Shown: piece by piece, positions 9,640 to 22,332 of the stretch
How positions within the stretch are numbered: the first letter of the stretch is position 1
Layout of the letters: the number at the start of each line of letters is the position of its first letter
DNA from: Pseudo-nitzschia pungens
Lineage: Eukaryota > Bacillariophyta > Bacillariophyceae > Bacillariales > Bacillariaceae
Assembly: GCA_037355855.1 (NCBI GenBank)
Contig: CM074762.1
Span: forward strand, 186,001-250,000
DNA: 64,000 nucleotides
Direction of reading: 5' to 3'
Position numbers and translations under genes: made by a program
The notes under the pieces: model-generated
Databases searched by the model: none
What the model saw: only the letters and a program-made list of their open reading frames with translations
What the model was told of the DNA's origin: nothing

Positions 9640-10951
9640 TCACTCAAAGAAGAGGGGACCCAGCACGGTCGCTCCCAACACCGTCGCCAGGGCCACGCTC
9701 ACCAGGTTGACCAATTCGTTGGTCAACACGTTTTTGGACGAGTCGACCACCAGCCGGGTGGTTTCGGGCCGGTGGTCTTCCTCCTGGTAGACCATTTTGG
9801 TGTCGGGGTCGTAATAGGATTGTTGCAGGGTCGCTCCCAGCAGAGAATCGATCACCGAACCGGACAATCCGCAGGCGGTAGTGAAGCCGACCATCCGGCA
9901 GGCGTACGCCATCGCAATAAAATCGACATCATTGTTGGTGCCGCCGTCGCCGACGGGCAGAATGCCCGAGGCCCCGTCCAGAACCAGGGTCGAGATCCCG
10001 ATGACGGTCCCGCCGAGGGCGCTCCAGAAAAAGCCATTCGGGGTGACCCCGCCGTTGGTTCCCGACGGAACGGTCTTCCAGGGCTGCGTGATCAATCGGG
10101 GCGGAATCCGGCTCAGGATTCCCATCTCGGAGGCCAGCGTGTCGGCCAGGCAGGTGGCGTGGTGGGCCAGAATGCCGCACGTCAAACTCGCCGCGAGCCA
10201 ATCGGTACTGGTACTGGTACCGCTACCATCCCCAAAGAAAACCGGTCGCTCGGCCCCGCACCAAATCGCGTGGACGACGCTGAGCACCGTGGCCAGCAGG
10301 GAACACGCCAACACCTGGCTCGTTCCGCGGGTGGTGCTCCCGTTGTGGGAGGCAATGGTTCCATCGATCTTGGCCTTGATTTCTTTCTGTGTGTGTGTTG
10401 TGTGTTTGTGTGTGTTTGTATTCGTAGTGGTATTCGTAGTGGTATTCGTAGTAGTATTCCAAAAAATTGTATGGAGTAATATCATACGGATATGGATATG
10501 GATATGGAGAATTGTGAGCATTATCATTGGCAGCAGTTATTGTTATTGTCACACAGATTGAATAGAATCCAGCAATCGTGGAATATCGCATAGAGATCAA
10601 GTGCATCCAACGATCCGATCCGATCCGATCCGATCCATTCCGTACATGCTTTCTTGCGACAGTAACAGAAACAGTAACAGCGAGAATGCAACAACAACAG
10701 AACAGCAACAACAGAACAGCAAAAACGCAACCCACCTTGTGCTTGGTTGCCTTGATGGAAACGAAATAAAAGGTCAGCAGATTCAGCCCGCGAAGTCCGG
10801 TTCCGACCAACAGAAACGCCACGCAAAATGCCGCAACGGATCCTCCCGGGGTCAGCGATTTGCGCCGGAGGGCTCGAAGCGACAACAAACTCGACATGGC
10901 CGTGGCCAACAGCGTTGCCTTCACGCCGAACGGTTCCATGGTGGAAATCAT
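9640..10951 (-). CDS. TMEM19: TMEM19/DUF92 family integral membrane protein
   Basis: Two exons on the minus strand: 10736-10951 and 9640-10386, intron of 349 bases (donor GTGGG, acceptor CAG), phase 0, about 320 residues. Family hallmarks are present in order: the N-terminal glycine-rich helix LTPGGSVAAFCVAFLLVGTG, KATKHK joined to KEIKAKIDG across the intron, DTLASEMGILS, PRLIT, the signature VPSGTNGGVTPNG and SGSVIDSLLGATLQ. These are the conserved blocks of TMEM19/DUF92 proteins, which in plants include the phytyl-phosphate kinase VTE6. Function in phytol salvage is therefore possible but not shown. Several membrane helices are visible. The start is either 10951 or the second Met at 10939. 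The intron contains GT-rich and 13-bp GTATTCGTAGTG-type repeats. Confidence 0.85.
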
Positions 10952-11686
10952 TGGTGGAGTGCAATCGGTTGGTGGCTGCAGAACCGAAACCGCCGTATGG
11001 ATTTTGATTTGGACAGGAATAGAATGATATGACGCAGTAAGATTAGACCTTTAATTAATACCATAACTTATTTTTTGTATCTCGATTATTGTTGCGCTGC
11101 GTTGCATTGGTGCTGGGTGCTGGGGTAAATTTTTTCTACTTGTACATTCTTTGCACCTTCTTCTGGACACTTCTTCTGGATTAGAACCGTCTGTCCGTTC
11201 TCCGTTCGTTGGATACGAAGTACTAAGGATTAAGGTTAAGTTACTTCGTACAACATAGAGATGGGGAGAACTCCACTCGCCCCCGACATACCCTACATAT
11301 CTTTAGTATTTATAATACATAGTAATGCAAAATGAATCATGTGACACAACACAAAACAGTTCCGTCCAGTAACTTACCGGTAAGGTTAACCTTACCGTAC
11401 ATACCGTACGCAACGGATCTCTATGATCTACCGTAATCGAACGGTAAGGTTATTCTCTTTTCTCTTTCATGTCATATCTCATCAACGAAACAACACAAAA
11501 CAAAACAACCCAAACCAACCCAACCCAACCCAACCCAACCCAACCCAACCCAATTCTCTCTTGGCGATACATCCTTATCTGCTATATTTCGATATTTCCA
11601 ACTTCTAATGAAAACCCCAAGCCCAATATTGCGTTCCGGTCCATAATTTGATTCATTCATTGTTCCATCGATCCATTCCATCCAGC
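10952..11686. other. Bidirectional intergenic region with CAACC pentanucleotide run
   Basis: Lies between divergent genes, so it should hold both promoters. It contains TACCGGTA/AAGGTTA-type words near 11370-11450 and a CAACC tandem run at about 11507-11552, about 135 bases upstream of the next start codon. No gene seen. Confidence 0.55.
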
Positions 11687-14468
11687 ATGGCGGAGGCGGT
11701 ATTGTCTCCCATCATTTCCTTTCTCTTCCCACCCAAGAAGGGCCAGAGGAAGGACAATCCGCTCCCCCTCCGGGCGATTCCGGGACTGATCACGCTCCTG
11801 GACGTCGCCCTTTTCCGCTCCGTCGAGGGCCAGCTGACCGGAACTATTTCCAGCGGCCACGCCTTGCTGGCCTGCTGGCTGGACATCAAGCACCAGGCCC
11901 GGCTCGTCTTGCAGCTCTACAAGACCAGGGCGCACCATGCGGGTATCAATGGCAACGCCGATGGCAATGCCTTTGCCGGAACGGGCACGGGAACCGCCGA
12001 ACTGCGGGAGGCCTCCTGCCTCCGCGAGTCGCTGGCCTGGCAGTGCCTGGAAGCGGCGAGCAATGCCATCGAGCGCCTCGGCACCGACAAGCTGGCGGCG
12101 GCGGCCAACCTCAGCGACGCCTTTGAGAGCACCAAGGCGTCGTCGTCCTCCTCTTCCTCCGCGCATCACCATCATCATCATCACAACCATCATCACAACC
12201 ATCACCACCATCCAAACAATGGGGGGAGCGGAAGCGGGAGCAATCTCTACTACGGCAACGATCTCTTCACGGGGACGATGCTGGCGGGAGTCGGCCTCCA
12301 GGGCATCCGCAACGGGATCCTCCTGTCCAAGGACGTGACGGGACGGAGGGGACAGCTCCCCCAGCGCCGGACCGATTGCTGGGAATCCCCCCGCTTGTTT
12401 TGCCCCGACTTTGTCTGGGCGGACGACGTCTACCTGGCGTGCCGCAAGTGGATTCGGACCCTCGACAAGCACCCGCTGGTCCAGGTTTCCTATCTCCTCA
12501 AGCACCAGGCGGCGGACAACCACTACGACGAGCTCTCCTCGATGGTCGCGGATCCCGTTTCCCTCCTGAGCGAACTCAAAACGAACAACAACTACAACAA
12601 TAATAACAATAACAACGGCCACGGCAACAGGGGCCGGGGGGGATCGGGTTCCAGGTCCTCCAGGGCTTCCAACCACCGGAATAACAACAACAGCGGCAAC
12701 AACAACAACAACGGTGGCAACAACAGCGGAAGCAACCATCCCCGGCGGCGCAAACAGGAATCGTCCTCCTCGTCCCCGTCGACGACCGCCGGGGGACGGA
12801 AATCTCATCGCGGCAACGGTGTCCGGCAGCACGCACAGGAACCAGGCTACACGTCGCGCGGTGACGATCCGACCCTGGAGGAACTGGAAACCCAGATCAT
12901 GGTGCTGGTCCAGCTGGTCCAAAACGATCTGCCCCTGAGGCTCTATCAGTTTCGGTCGGCGGTAGAATCCGAGGCGGTGATCACCAAGCGATTGTACCTG
13001 GTCAAGTGCGAGTACCGGGCTCCCTTTCGGGCCTTTTTGGAGGCCCACCAAAACCTGCTGAGGGCGCCTCCCATGGAACTGGTGGACCGGTACCTCTCTC
13101 GTCAACAGCAGCAGCAGCAACAACAATCTTCCTCCTCCAACAACCACAAAAAAGGCAACAGCAATGACAATAACAATAACAACCATTCGTCGTCGTCGTC
13201 GTCGTCGTCATCTCCCGAGGCCCTCCGCGCGGAACTCCAGGCGTTGCTCAACACGCCGGAACTGGTGGAACTCCTGGCCCTCGAAATGGAGGCCGAAAAA
13301 CTCGAGCTCGATATGGGCAGGGCGATATTTCCCTTTGCCGAGCTGGCCCGGACCATGGCTCACAAAAAAGTCGGCCTGGAGGCGGTGCACGGAATCGTGT
13401 CGGTCGAGGAGCTGCCCGTCCTGCGGGAAACCCTTCGGGTAGGTACTGACGAAACAGCGCATTCAACGGAAGGGAAAGGAAAGGAAAGGAAAGGAAAGGA
13501 AAGGAAAGGAAAGGAGAGGAAAGAACGGGACTTCCCAAATTGGCTCGGAAACCGTATGGTTTCGGGGAGTTCCGTCAGTGCCTATATTGCTTTTGCTCAA
13601 TGCCTATCGAATTTTCCTTAAATTTTTTTATTCTCACTCATTTCCGATATCTCTGTTCCTCCCTCTTTCAAAAACGTGTATGGATGTACACAATCTCAAA
13701 TGCCATTTTCGGAAACGAAACCGAAACTCGAAAAAAATATTATTCCAGCGACTCGGATTTCTGTTGTGCCGCAAGGGTGGCTCAGAATCCTCCACGGGAA
13801 TCCGACCCATTCTGTTGGACCTCCTCCTGGTCCCCCGGGACGACGAGCCCCTGGCAACGTCCTGGTCTCCACCCGGTAGGTGGCGGCCCCCCGTGCTGTC
13901 CCTATACGACGAATCATCATCGCTAGAAGAACGCATCGACGACTTTTTGACCGAACTCCTCAAGCTCTCCGCGTTGGTACGGGAAACCGTCTCGCATTCG
14001 CAACAGCACCATCACCACCACAACAACAACACCCCGGCACTGAGCGTGGACCTGAGCCCCTCGGTGTCGAGGGGCTGCACGGAGGACCACGATCCCGAGT
14101 TGCTCCGGTGCCAGCTTCTAGATTGGTTCGCCATTGTCGATCGCCAGCACGCACTTTACGACGAGGACATTACCGAACTCCAGGAAAACATTCGGAGGGC
14201 CGAGATGAAGCTGAGCATCGCGGGGGCCTCGAAGCAATCCCTTCACACCGCTAGGGACTCTTTGGAGCTCCTGGAGGGGATCCGGTCGGAGCGGCTGAGT
14301 GTCCTGAAGGAAATGGTCGAGGAGGTCTGCTTGCGGGAAATGAACCTCTGCGTCGAGCTGGAGGGCCCCTCACCGGAAGAGGTTTTGCAGCTGAAGGAGA
14401 TGCCGTCCGCCAAAGGGCTCTTTGGGATCCCCCTGGAACTGGCGGGAGAGACGCTGCCGATTGGGTGA
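11687..14468 (+). CDS. Conserved-looking hypothetical protein with Asn/His/Ser-rich inserts
   Basis: Two exons: 11687-13438 and 13749-14468, with a 310-base intron (donor GTAGGT, acceptor CCAG) in phase 0, giving about 823 residues. I do not recognise the family. Well-behaved, codon-biased blocks alternate with low-complexity inserts: poly-His/Asn near residues 160-180, long Asn/Ser/Gly tracts near 305-375, and Gln/Ser/Asn tracts near 470-505. The C-terminal exon is rich in Glu, Leu and Lys and looks helical, possibly coiled coil (about 13940-14400). No signal peptide is obvious. The start at MAEAV (11687) is preferred over an in-frame Met at 11648 because the homogeneous coding composition begins there and its context is better. 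The intron begins with a GGAAA pentanucleotide run. Confidence 0.6.
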
Positions 14469-16755
14469 CGAAACAATGGATGGATTGATGGATGTACGGT
14501 TGAGTACGGATGTACGGATTCTTCTGCACCACGATCGAGCGAGTTCTTCTCCAGGCGCGAAGCGAGCGAGCAAGATCCGAGTCGATCAACACCGATGCTT
14601 GCTTGCATGCATACATGCATGTCTTCAACGGATAGACGAGCTGGATGCAGTATCCACGATACCGTTACTCCTGGAACTTTCCACGGGGATGTACAAAGGA
14701 TGGTGGTATCGGGGGTAGCCAGGCTACTCAGCGAGCAACAGATACCCCAACACGACGCGAATGTCATCCCATGCCATGCCATGCCATGCCATACATTGTC
14801 GCGATGAGCATCGATTCGCGCTCTGCCGTGCACGAGGATTCTGCAACCCTTGGGTGGGAGAGAAAGTCTGCATGAATTTGCATAACAACGAAAAAAATGC
14901 GAGGTGGCAAACGTATTTTTTGATAGACCCATAGCTTTACTAAAATGGACAAACAACGATAATGCTATCACTACTACTTTGAAAGCTGTGTTCAGCAAAA
15001 TCATGCTATGTTGTGCTGCCTTTCACACGGCAAACAAATAATCTTCGTCCCTGTTGGAAGACGCTGCTACTGTTATCGCTGTAGACCGTCGATTCACTAC
15101 TCCAGACTCGCTTGTCTGGCTTGCGGATTCGCTGCCAGGGGAATGGATACGATGCCCGTGGAGAATATAGATTTTAGAGTTGATGCGAAAATCGATTCGA
15201 TGCTGGGTTGTATCCCACGCTTGGAGGGAGGATCGATTCGTGTGATACACCAAGGGGAATGGATTCAATCGGCGATGGACGTGATGAATTTATGTCGGAT
15301 GTTGGATTCAATCGGCACTCTCAGGCAGAGTTGACGAATTCAATGCTCGATGGGGAATGGGTTCGACGTCGGCGTCGATTCAATTGACGCTGGAGGAATA
15401 GATTCGTTTTTGGATTTGGTACCCTCGCGGAGAAGCGACTCCGAATCGCTGCACTTGATGGACTGTGTGCGCTCCTCCGCAAGATCGACACTCCACAGAC
15501 AAACTTGCTCCATCTGAGATCGACTCGCTGGGCCCCTCGTATAGGCTCTTGTAAACTTGCTCCACTGATAGACTCTTTCTCTATAGAGCGACGTTCCGAC
15601 CTGCTCCCGTGGAATCAAACCGTTCCTCCGAAAAATCGATACTCCTCTTATATACTCACTGTGCCTCTCTCCCGTAGACCGACGCGGAGTCACGCTGTTT
15701 TCCTCCTATCGATTCAATCCGTTCCTCCGATAGATCGACGCTCCTCTGACGAACTCGCTGCGCTCCTCCGATAGACTCTGTGCGTTCCTGTGGACTCGTT
15801 CTGCTACATCATCAGTGTGCAAAAATAGACGAAACAAACCTGCCAAGCGTTGCTCAATCCCCCGCTACCACGGTAACCCCCCTCTAGCGTCTCCTCTTTT
15901 CGTTCGTGGCCGCGCTACACGCACGTGTAGGGGATTCCTCTGTGGTAGATAAGTCAGGTGTCGAACCTAGCAGGACCGTATCCCCTTGCTGTTCCATGCA
16001 CCAGTATCGTTGACCCGCTCGCAAACTCAATGATTTGGGTTGGTCGATACCCGAGCAAGTCGACCGGCGCCACCGGAGCAGATTGACCCACGAAAAACAG
16101 CAACTGAAGCACTGCGCACAAAGACGGATCGAAACTACCTCGAAGAGCGGCGGGCGACTTACAAACTTGCAACGGAATTCCTGTCGTCGCTCCGAGAGTG
16201 CGCCGATTCCTACAACAACAACAAAGAGGTGCGCATCGTCTTCGGCACCTGTTTCTTCCTCGGCAAACGGAATCGCGAACGAAAAGACGCAACGCTCTCG
16301 TCCTCGTCTCTGTCAAGCGTCTCCGTGTGACAGTCATCTCGCCTGTCGTGTTCCAATCAGAGGGGAAGAAGAGCAACAAAGATACCGTACCAGTATGTCA
16401 TGAGTTGCACCAACTCGATGGTTCTTCGTATTTCGTCATTGTACGATTCTTCAGCACGTACTTGATAGCTTGCGTGTTGGCCTTTTGCTGTTTTACCGTT
16501 TCAACGGTCCCGAAATGCGCAGTAACAAAGCATCATCTCGGATATGGCTGAGAGTGAGTCAGGTGCTGCACTTGCAGCACGTTGAAAGTGCCTCCTTGAA
16601 CCCAACTCCAAACAATCATGGCAATTCCAATACCACAATTATACTACGTCTGCGTGTACTACGTGTACTGTACTATTGACAATGATACTGATACTGATCA
16701 TCACAATGCTACTTGTACGACACGTATTATATCATACAGCAGTGCTGATGATTCC
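14469..16755. other. Intergenic region with degenerate repeats
   Basis: Contains an ATGCC run (14765-14792) and, at about 15420-15790, loosely repeated phrases such as CTCCGATAGA and GATCGACGCTCC that recur every 40-90 bases. A short open frame at 16040-16330 has no recognisable domain; it may be chance. No gene is called. Confidence 0.5.
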
Positions 16756-17802
16756 TCACTCACTTCCTTGGGGTCGTCCCCCTTCCCTGGCCAGGTGCGC
16801 GAGTTGCTTCCGGATGGCCTCCTCGTAGTGTTCCAGCGGCTGCAGCCACCGAATGGGAAACCACCCGTATTCGCATTCGCATTCGCATTCGTATTCGTCC
16901 TCGTTCTCGTTTTCTAGCGCCGTCGATGACGGTGACGGTGACGGTGACGATGACGATGACGATATTGGCATTGGCATTGATGACGGTGATGATTCGAGCC
17001 GGTGGGATCGCCGCGGCAGCTTCAACCGGCAGAGGTTGTAGGCCCTATCGGGACCGACGCCCTCGGCCAGGACCTCCACCACGTCCCCCAGTCGAACCCC
17101 CTCGAGGCAGTGAGTCACCCCCGAATCGCACTTGCGAACAACGCAGGTCCGAAGGACGGGCCGGGAATCCAGGAACGACGATAACGACAACGACGACGAC
17201 GACGACGACGATAACGACGACGACGATTCGTTCGTTCCGCTCTTGTTTTTGCTTTCGCTTCCGCCGTTGCTGGTACCGAGGCTCGCCAGGAATTGGTTTC
17301 GCAGCTCGGCATTGTGCCCCCGTGTCCGGTTTCCGAGGAGATAATCCGCGGCTCCCCAGGCCGCAAACATGAGGGGGACGACCAATGCCGAGGCGATTGC
17401 GGGCCACCTCGGGGATGATCCCGGCTCTGGCGGTTCTGGTGGTTGCTGATGATGTGTCTTGCTTTGCTGACGACGCGGTTTGTTCCGGCGCCTCGGTAGC
17501 TTGGAGGATGAGGAGGATGGCGACGAAGCGATCGGCTTGGCGTTTGCATTCGCATTGGCATTCGCATTCAGTCTTCGAACCAAAACACGGTGGGTGGTGT
17601 TCGATGCCCCCAGACTGTTCCAGCGAGGAATGCCAACTGGAGCGCCCAGACGGATGCTCGTCGCCGTCCCTGTCCCTGTCCCTGTCCCTGTCTTTGTCGT
17701 TCCCGGCGAACAGCGACTTCGACTCTTCTGAATCATTCGAACTCTCTCGGACCAGGACGAGAGGGATCGCCGCTGCTGTGCTCCGGCAGCGGTCCGAATC
17801 AT
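16756..17802 (-). CDS. Hypothetical single-pass membrane protein with SH3-like segment
   Basis: Single-exon frame of 348 residues on the minus strand. The N-terminal third is Arg/Ser-rich with Asn-Ala dipeptide repeats and could be an organelle-targeting leader. One hydrophobic helix follows (IASALVVPLMFAAWGAADYLL, about residues 135-155). After a Ser-rich linker, the segment VLRTCVVRKCDSGVTHCLEG...GDVVEVLAEGVG...GWFPIRWLQPLE looks like a small beta-barrel of SH3 type, split by another Ser/Pro and Glu-Cys-rich insert. I do not recognise the family. Repeated Ser, Asn-Ala and Gly-Thr runs are encoded by short tandem repeats, a pattern shared with neighbouring genes. Confidence 0.5.
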   Translation of the reverse strand: MIRTAAGAQQRRSLSSWSERVRMIQKSRSRCSPGTTKTGTGTGTGTATSIRLGAPVGIPRWNSLGASNTTHRVLVRRLNANANANANAKPIASSPSSSSSKLPRRRNKPRRQQSKTHHQQPPEPPEPGSSPRWPAIASALVVPLMFAAWGAADYLLGNRTRGHNAELRNQFLASLGTSNGGSESKNKSGTNESSSSLSSSSSSSLSLSSFLDSRPVLRTCVVRKCDSGVTHCLEGVRLGDVVEVLAEGVGPDRAYNLCRLKLPRRSHRLESSPSSMPMPISSSSSSPSPSPSSTALENENEDEYECECECEYGWFPIRWLQPLEHYEEAIRKQLAHLAREGGRPQGSE

Positions 17803-18213
17803 CGCGCTCGTTTTGTGGTGATTGGTGCTCTTTTCTTCTTATTATTTGTTCTTGTTGCAGAATTCGTCGCGGTTACTGCACAAATTGTATAGCGTTTGTT
17901 GCGCCCTGTTCGGGTGTACCGGCACGGTTCGGAAAGCGTACTCGATACTCGTTAGTCGTTACTCGTTGCGTTTGGAAGGTTGTCGGATGGTTCTTGTTCT
18001 GATTCAGTTCCACTTTCGCTTTCACTTTCACTTTCAAATTCCGGATCGTCTCGTGTTCTACCGGTACGCGTACGAGTACTTTTCAACTCGGGACTTTCAA
18101 GTGTTTATTCGTTTGTTCGTTCGTTTCGCGTTTCGAGTTCGAAGTTGTATTATTATTTCTTGTTGCCCTGTCGCTCGACCTGCTTGAGGGATCTCGCCGT
18201 ATTGCACTCGTGC

Positions 18214-18246
<33 letters not shown>

Positions 18247-19531
18247 CCGTGGCTGTTCGGGAATCGGGAACGGGAGGACGAGGCAGCTGGCAGTTATCGG
18301 TACGGTACCTGGTATCGTTTGCAATGCCGTCGTCGATGAGGTACGGTGCCTTTGCGTGCACACAACTTGTCTCTTGTATCGTATCGCGTACCAGTACCGC
18401 TGTAGTTTTATCGATTCTCGATTGCCCTCTCCTGTGTCCTGTCGATGTTCCTGTCGTTGTTCCTGTCGAAATCGATATCGATGCCGATGCGAGGCAATGG
18501 CACCGACCACCGGACCTGGCGCCTACGGTAGTACCGAACCCGAGGATCCAAATCCAAATGGCAAGAGTCAAGAGAGAGCAGAAAGTGGCGAATCTGTCGT
18601 CTGTACTCCGTTCTCTAGTTGAGTGTTAAAAGAAACTTTTTTAATCTTTACTGATTTTTATTAAAGAGACAAGTTATTACAATAAAATTATTTTGGATTG
18701 TTTAATTTCTTTTCGATTCTACTCATACACGTACACGTACCTCGAACACTCAATACACAAATCCAGAGCAGAACACTTGTGGAGATGAACAATAGAATTG
18801 ACTTTGATTGACGGATGGAGGACATGCAAGTACGACATTCTTTCATTTCAGTTGGTTCTGAGTAATGATTGTACTTCATACGTAAGATCTTATCGTAGTG
18901 TCTAGTATGAATGGATGCTCCTCCCTCGTCCCCAAACTGACAGCTGCCGTGGGCGCGCCCACATAAAGTGCGGGACAATAGGCACCAGCAGACGGCCAAG
19001 TCGAGAGGAGGTGGAGTTGCGAGTTGCGCTTTCTGATTTCGCAATGATGTATTTTTACTGGAAGATTACCTGCTACGTCCATCGTTTTGATAATTTATTC
19101 GAGATTGAGATCGCAATCGATACCGCATAGATACAGTACTTCATCGTAAACGAAACGAGTACTTCTTGATTCGCAATCGATACAGTATTACCGAGACTTC
19201 GATTACGTGTATAGTTCATAGAGAACAGTGAACAGTGAACAGTGAATAGTGAACACTCACGGTACCGGGAGTTGCTTTACAAAAGGACGAAGCGAGCAGG
19301 AATACAACACCACCAACGATCAACGAACAACGAACAACGATCAGCGATCATTGACATTGACATTGACATTGGCATTGATCAATCCGTCTATCCATTCACA
19401 ATATTCAATATACTTGCAATACAACGCACACGCACAGTATCCCCGATTCTTAATTCTAATTTCGAATCGAATCGAATCCATTCGAATCCATTCGAATCCA
19501 TTCGAATCCATTGGAATTCCGTTGATTCGCA
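17803..19531. other. Intergenic region, bidirectional promoter for flanking genes
   Basis: No supported gene. Holds a TTGA tetranucleotide run (about 18217-18246), an octamer-type run AGTGAACA near 19222-19258, and an ATTCGAATCC run directly upstream of the SAE1-like start codon (about 19470-19510). Confidence 0.5.
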
Positions 19532-20725
19532 ATGAGTGAAACCGCCACCACCGAAGCCGGCAGCTCTGCTGCTGCCCCTTCTGCCGAGGCAACTACAACA
19601 ACTACAACTCCCAAGAAGAGCACGCGCAATGGTCCCTCCGAATCGGACGTCTACGATCGGCAAATCCGGCTGTGGGGTGCCGAGGCGCAAAAAAAGATGC
19701 AAAACTCCAGGGTCCTCTACGTCCACGTGACGGGCGGATCCTCCGAGGTCCTCAAGAACCTCTGCCTGGCGGGAATCAAGGCCTCCCTCTGCGATCCCCG
19801 CCCGGCCTCGGTGCTGGAAAAGGCACCGTGCTTCTTCACTCCCCCCCGCACGAAAGGCACGGAAAGCACCAAAAACGGGACTATCCAACCAGAACAACAA
19901 CAAGAAGAAGAAGAAGAAGAACAGCAGCAACAACAGCAACAACAAGAAGAAACCCCGCCGCGCAAAAAGGCCAGGCCCTGTTCCGTCGCCGAGACCGTCA
20001 AACCCCTGGTGGAGGAACTCAATCCGCTCCTCGGAGACTGCGCCGTTCTCGACAAGGAGGTCTCCGAACTCACCCCGGACGACCTGGCGGGCTTTGCCGT
20101 GGTGGTCGCCTCCAAGATCCCCCTGGCCGAGGCGGTCCGTCTCTCCCGGCTGGCGAGAGCCGCGAACCACTCCTGCGCCTTTTACACGATCGATTGCTTC
20201 GGCATGCGGGGGGCGGCCACGATCGATTTCGGCAAGAGCGACTTTAAGTACCGGCCGGAGGTCGGCAAGAAACTCCTCGATCCGACCCCGATTCGAGACT
20301 ACGTGCCGCTGGAAGAAATGGTGAGGGTTCCCCTCGGACTCGCCACCAATCGGTTCCACAAGACGCGACCGCCGCCGACGTGGATCATGTACCGGGCGCT
20401 GATGGACCACCAAGCCGCCACCGGGACCTGGCTGGGGGACGACCACCCACCGGACGGCAACGACGACAGCGACCGGGCCACCGTGGAGAAATTTCTAGCG
20501 AGCGAGGGCGTGGCGCTCACCAAAGACGAGCTGGACGACCTGATCCGAGCGGGAACGGCGCAGGTCCCTCCGGTCTGCGCCGTCCTGGGGGGAATGGTCG
20601 GCAACGAGGTCATCAAGGTCATCTCGGGAAAGGGAGAGCCGGCCAACAACACGCTGCTCCTCGACGGGGCGGCCTGCAAGGCCTGGACCTTTCTGGTCAA
20701 AGCCAAAACGGTGCGGGCGTCGTGA
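19532..20725 (+). CDS. SAE1: SUMO-activating enzyme subunit 1 (SAE1/AOS1)-like
   Basis: Single exon, 397 residues. The N-terminal landmark YDRQIRLWGAEAQ (residues about 41-53) and the C-terminal block VPPVCAVLGGMVGNEVIKVISGKGEP (about 345-370) are characteristic of SAE1/AOS1, the non-catalytic half of the SUMO E1 that pairs with UBA2 to adenylate SUMO in the nucleus. The usual glycine-rich loop after the first strand is altered to VTGGSSEVLKNLCLAG, and a Gln/Glu-rich tract (about 118-138) encoded by CAA/GAA repeats is inserted, with basic KKxR just after it. AOS1 normally lacks the catalytic cysteine, so its absence is expected. The paralogous APPBP1 (NEDD8 E1) is much longer. The ATG directly precedes coding composition and follows a simple-repeat leader. 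Confidence 0.85.
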   Translation: MSETATTEAGSSAAAPSAEATTTTTTPKKSTRNGPSESDVYDRQIRLWGAEAQKKMQNSRVLYVHVTGGSSEVLKNLCLAGIKASLCDPRPASVLEKAPCFFTPPRTKGTESTKNGTIQPEQQQEEEEEEQQQQQQQQEETPPRKKARPCSVAETVKPLVEELNPLLGDCAVLDKEVSELTPDDLAGFAVVVASKIPLAEAVRLSRLARAANHSCAFYTIDCFGMRGAATIDFGKSDFKYRPEVGKKLLDPTPIRDYVPLEEMVRVPLGLATNRFHKTRPPPTWIMYRALMDHQAATGTWLGDDHPPDGNDDSDRATVEKFLASEGVALTKDELDDLIRAGTAQVPPVCAVLGGMVGNEVIKVISGKGEPANNTLLLDGAACKAWTFLVKAKTVRAS

Positions 20726-22332
20726 TCCTATTACACTACTAGTACTACTATGATTAGTAATAGTACTACTACGAGTAATACTAGTAATACTATTACAGTT
20801 TAGAATAAAGAATAATAGCAAAAGAAAGAAGAATACCAATACCAGTAAGGTAAGAAGTCGAAGACACGATTCATGGAATTCTATTCCATTATTGAATACG
20901 AAGTACTTCATATTATACGAAGTAGTATGTTATCACTGTCACACTACTACTACTAGCTAATGACAAAATTGTCGTCTCCTCTTAGTCCTACTAGTATCTT
21001 AGTCAACGTACAATCATTTTGGCTGAGACTTCTTGAGCTTCTACTATTGCTGATCGCTGACTAGAATAACTAGTAATATACTACTAAAGATCAAACGATA
21101 CCATGAAATTTCCAACAAAGATGGTGGAAATGCTTCAACAAGAACCCTACTAGGAAGTAAGGTTACTAGTCGTAGTATTAATAGTAGTAGAAGTACTAAG
21201 TTCTGGTGAACTTCATTGATTGCAACAGCCCCCTCAATAGCTGCTGGTTATGAGGTGTGAGTAGTAGTACTACTACTACTAGGTGGCAAAAAGTTGAAAC
21301 TATTGCTTGGAAATTCATGTCCATCTCCTCCTCTAAATTAAAGCAACAACCACCACCACCATGACATCAAACTCATCATCAAAGAATAATGCTGTCACAC
21401 GATACAGGAGCTGATCTCAGCTCAGCTCCCACCACCTCTCTTCTTCTTCTTTTAATCACCTCCTTTAAAGAACTAAGAAGCGCTGTACTGTTGCTGCTGT
21501 TATTCTTGTTGTTCTCCTATTTGCTGACGAGCAATATCAACGCACTAAGATTTACTTCTTCGGTTTCATCCTTACATAATGTCCCCTTGGGAGGAGTTGA
21601 TGGGTGATATGAGTAAGCTTACCTCCTGTAGTACCTGTAATCTGCGATCTTGTTACTGGTACGGTGAGTTATTCATCCAAGTAAAGTTAAGCCTTACTCA
21701 TGTTTTGCATTCTTGTCTTGACGGAGAACTTCAGCGTCGTAAAATTTATTTTGCCCGACCAAAAGCTACATACCGTACGTAACCTTACCCTACTCTTGTT
21801 CAATACCCGTACGGCTTGCCATGTTGGAACGATGCCGTTCTAAAATTCAAAATTCAAAATTCAAAACGAACCGAACATACCAGTACAAGCCTGAGTACAA
21901 GTATGGTGAAGTGTAACCTTACCACGACGAAAGACGGAAGTTCCATCGACTAAAAGTACAATGTGATGTGCACCTGTACCGTACGAGAGAAGATAGTGGC
22001 TTGTGTTGACGGAGACTTTGATCTGATTTGATATTGAGATCTCTTGCACCCACGAGTAAGCCTTACTCTTGCGATATTGCAAAGAAGCCGTTCCAATTCA
22101 ATCTTCAACAGTCAGCACGAACCGAAAATAATACACCAACCGCAGACCACAGCAGTTCTCGCGCTCCGAGTTCGCAACCCCGAACCAGCGACCGATTGAT
22201 TCAACTGTCTACCAAGTGCCTCCTCATCCCTTGCAGTCATCGCGGTCGAATCGATCCGTGCTACAGTAGTACTCAAGTTCAATCGGTGAAATCAGAGTCA
22301 CGCGCGCACTCACGCACTCACGCATCACTACA
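20726..22332. other. Intergenic region with TAG/CTA microsatellites
   Basis: CTA/TAG-based runs occur just after the SAE1-like stop (20732-20800) and at 21255-21285. ACTTCGTA words occur near 20895-20925. Poorly supported short frames only. Confidence 0.55.

Noticed and set aside
11657..13186. 509-residue minus-strand frame
   Set aside because: Antisense of exon 1 of the 11687-14468 gene; a long Val/Ile run arises from Asn/His repeats.
16040..16330. 96-residue plus-strand frame
   Set aside because: Reasonable composition but no family, no splice or leader context; could be a chance frame.
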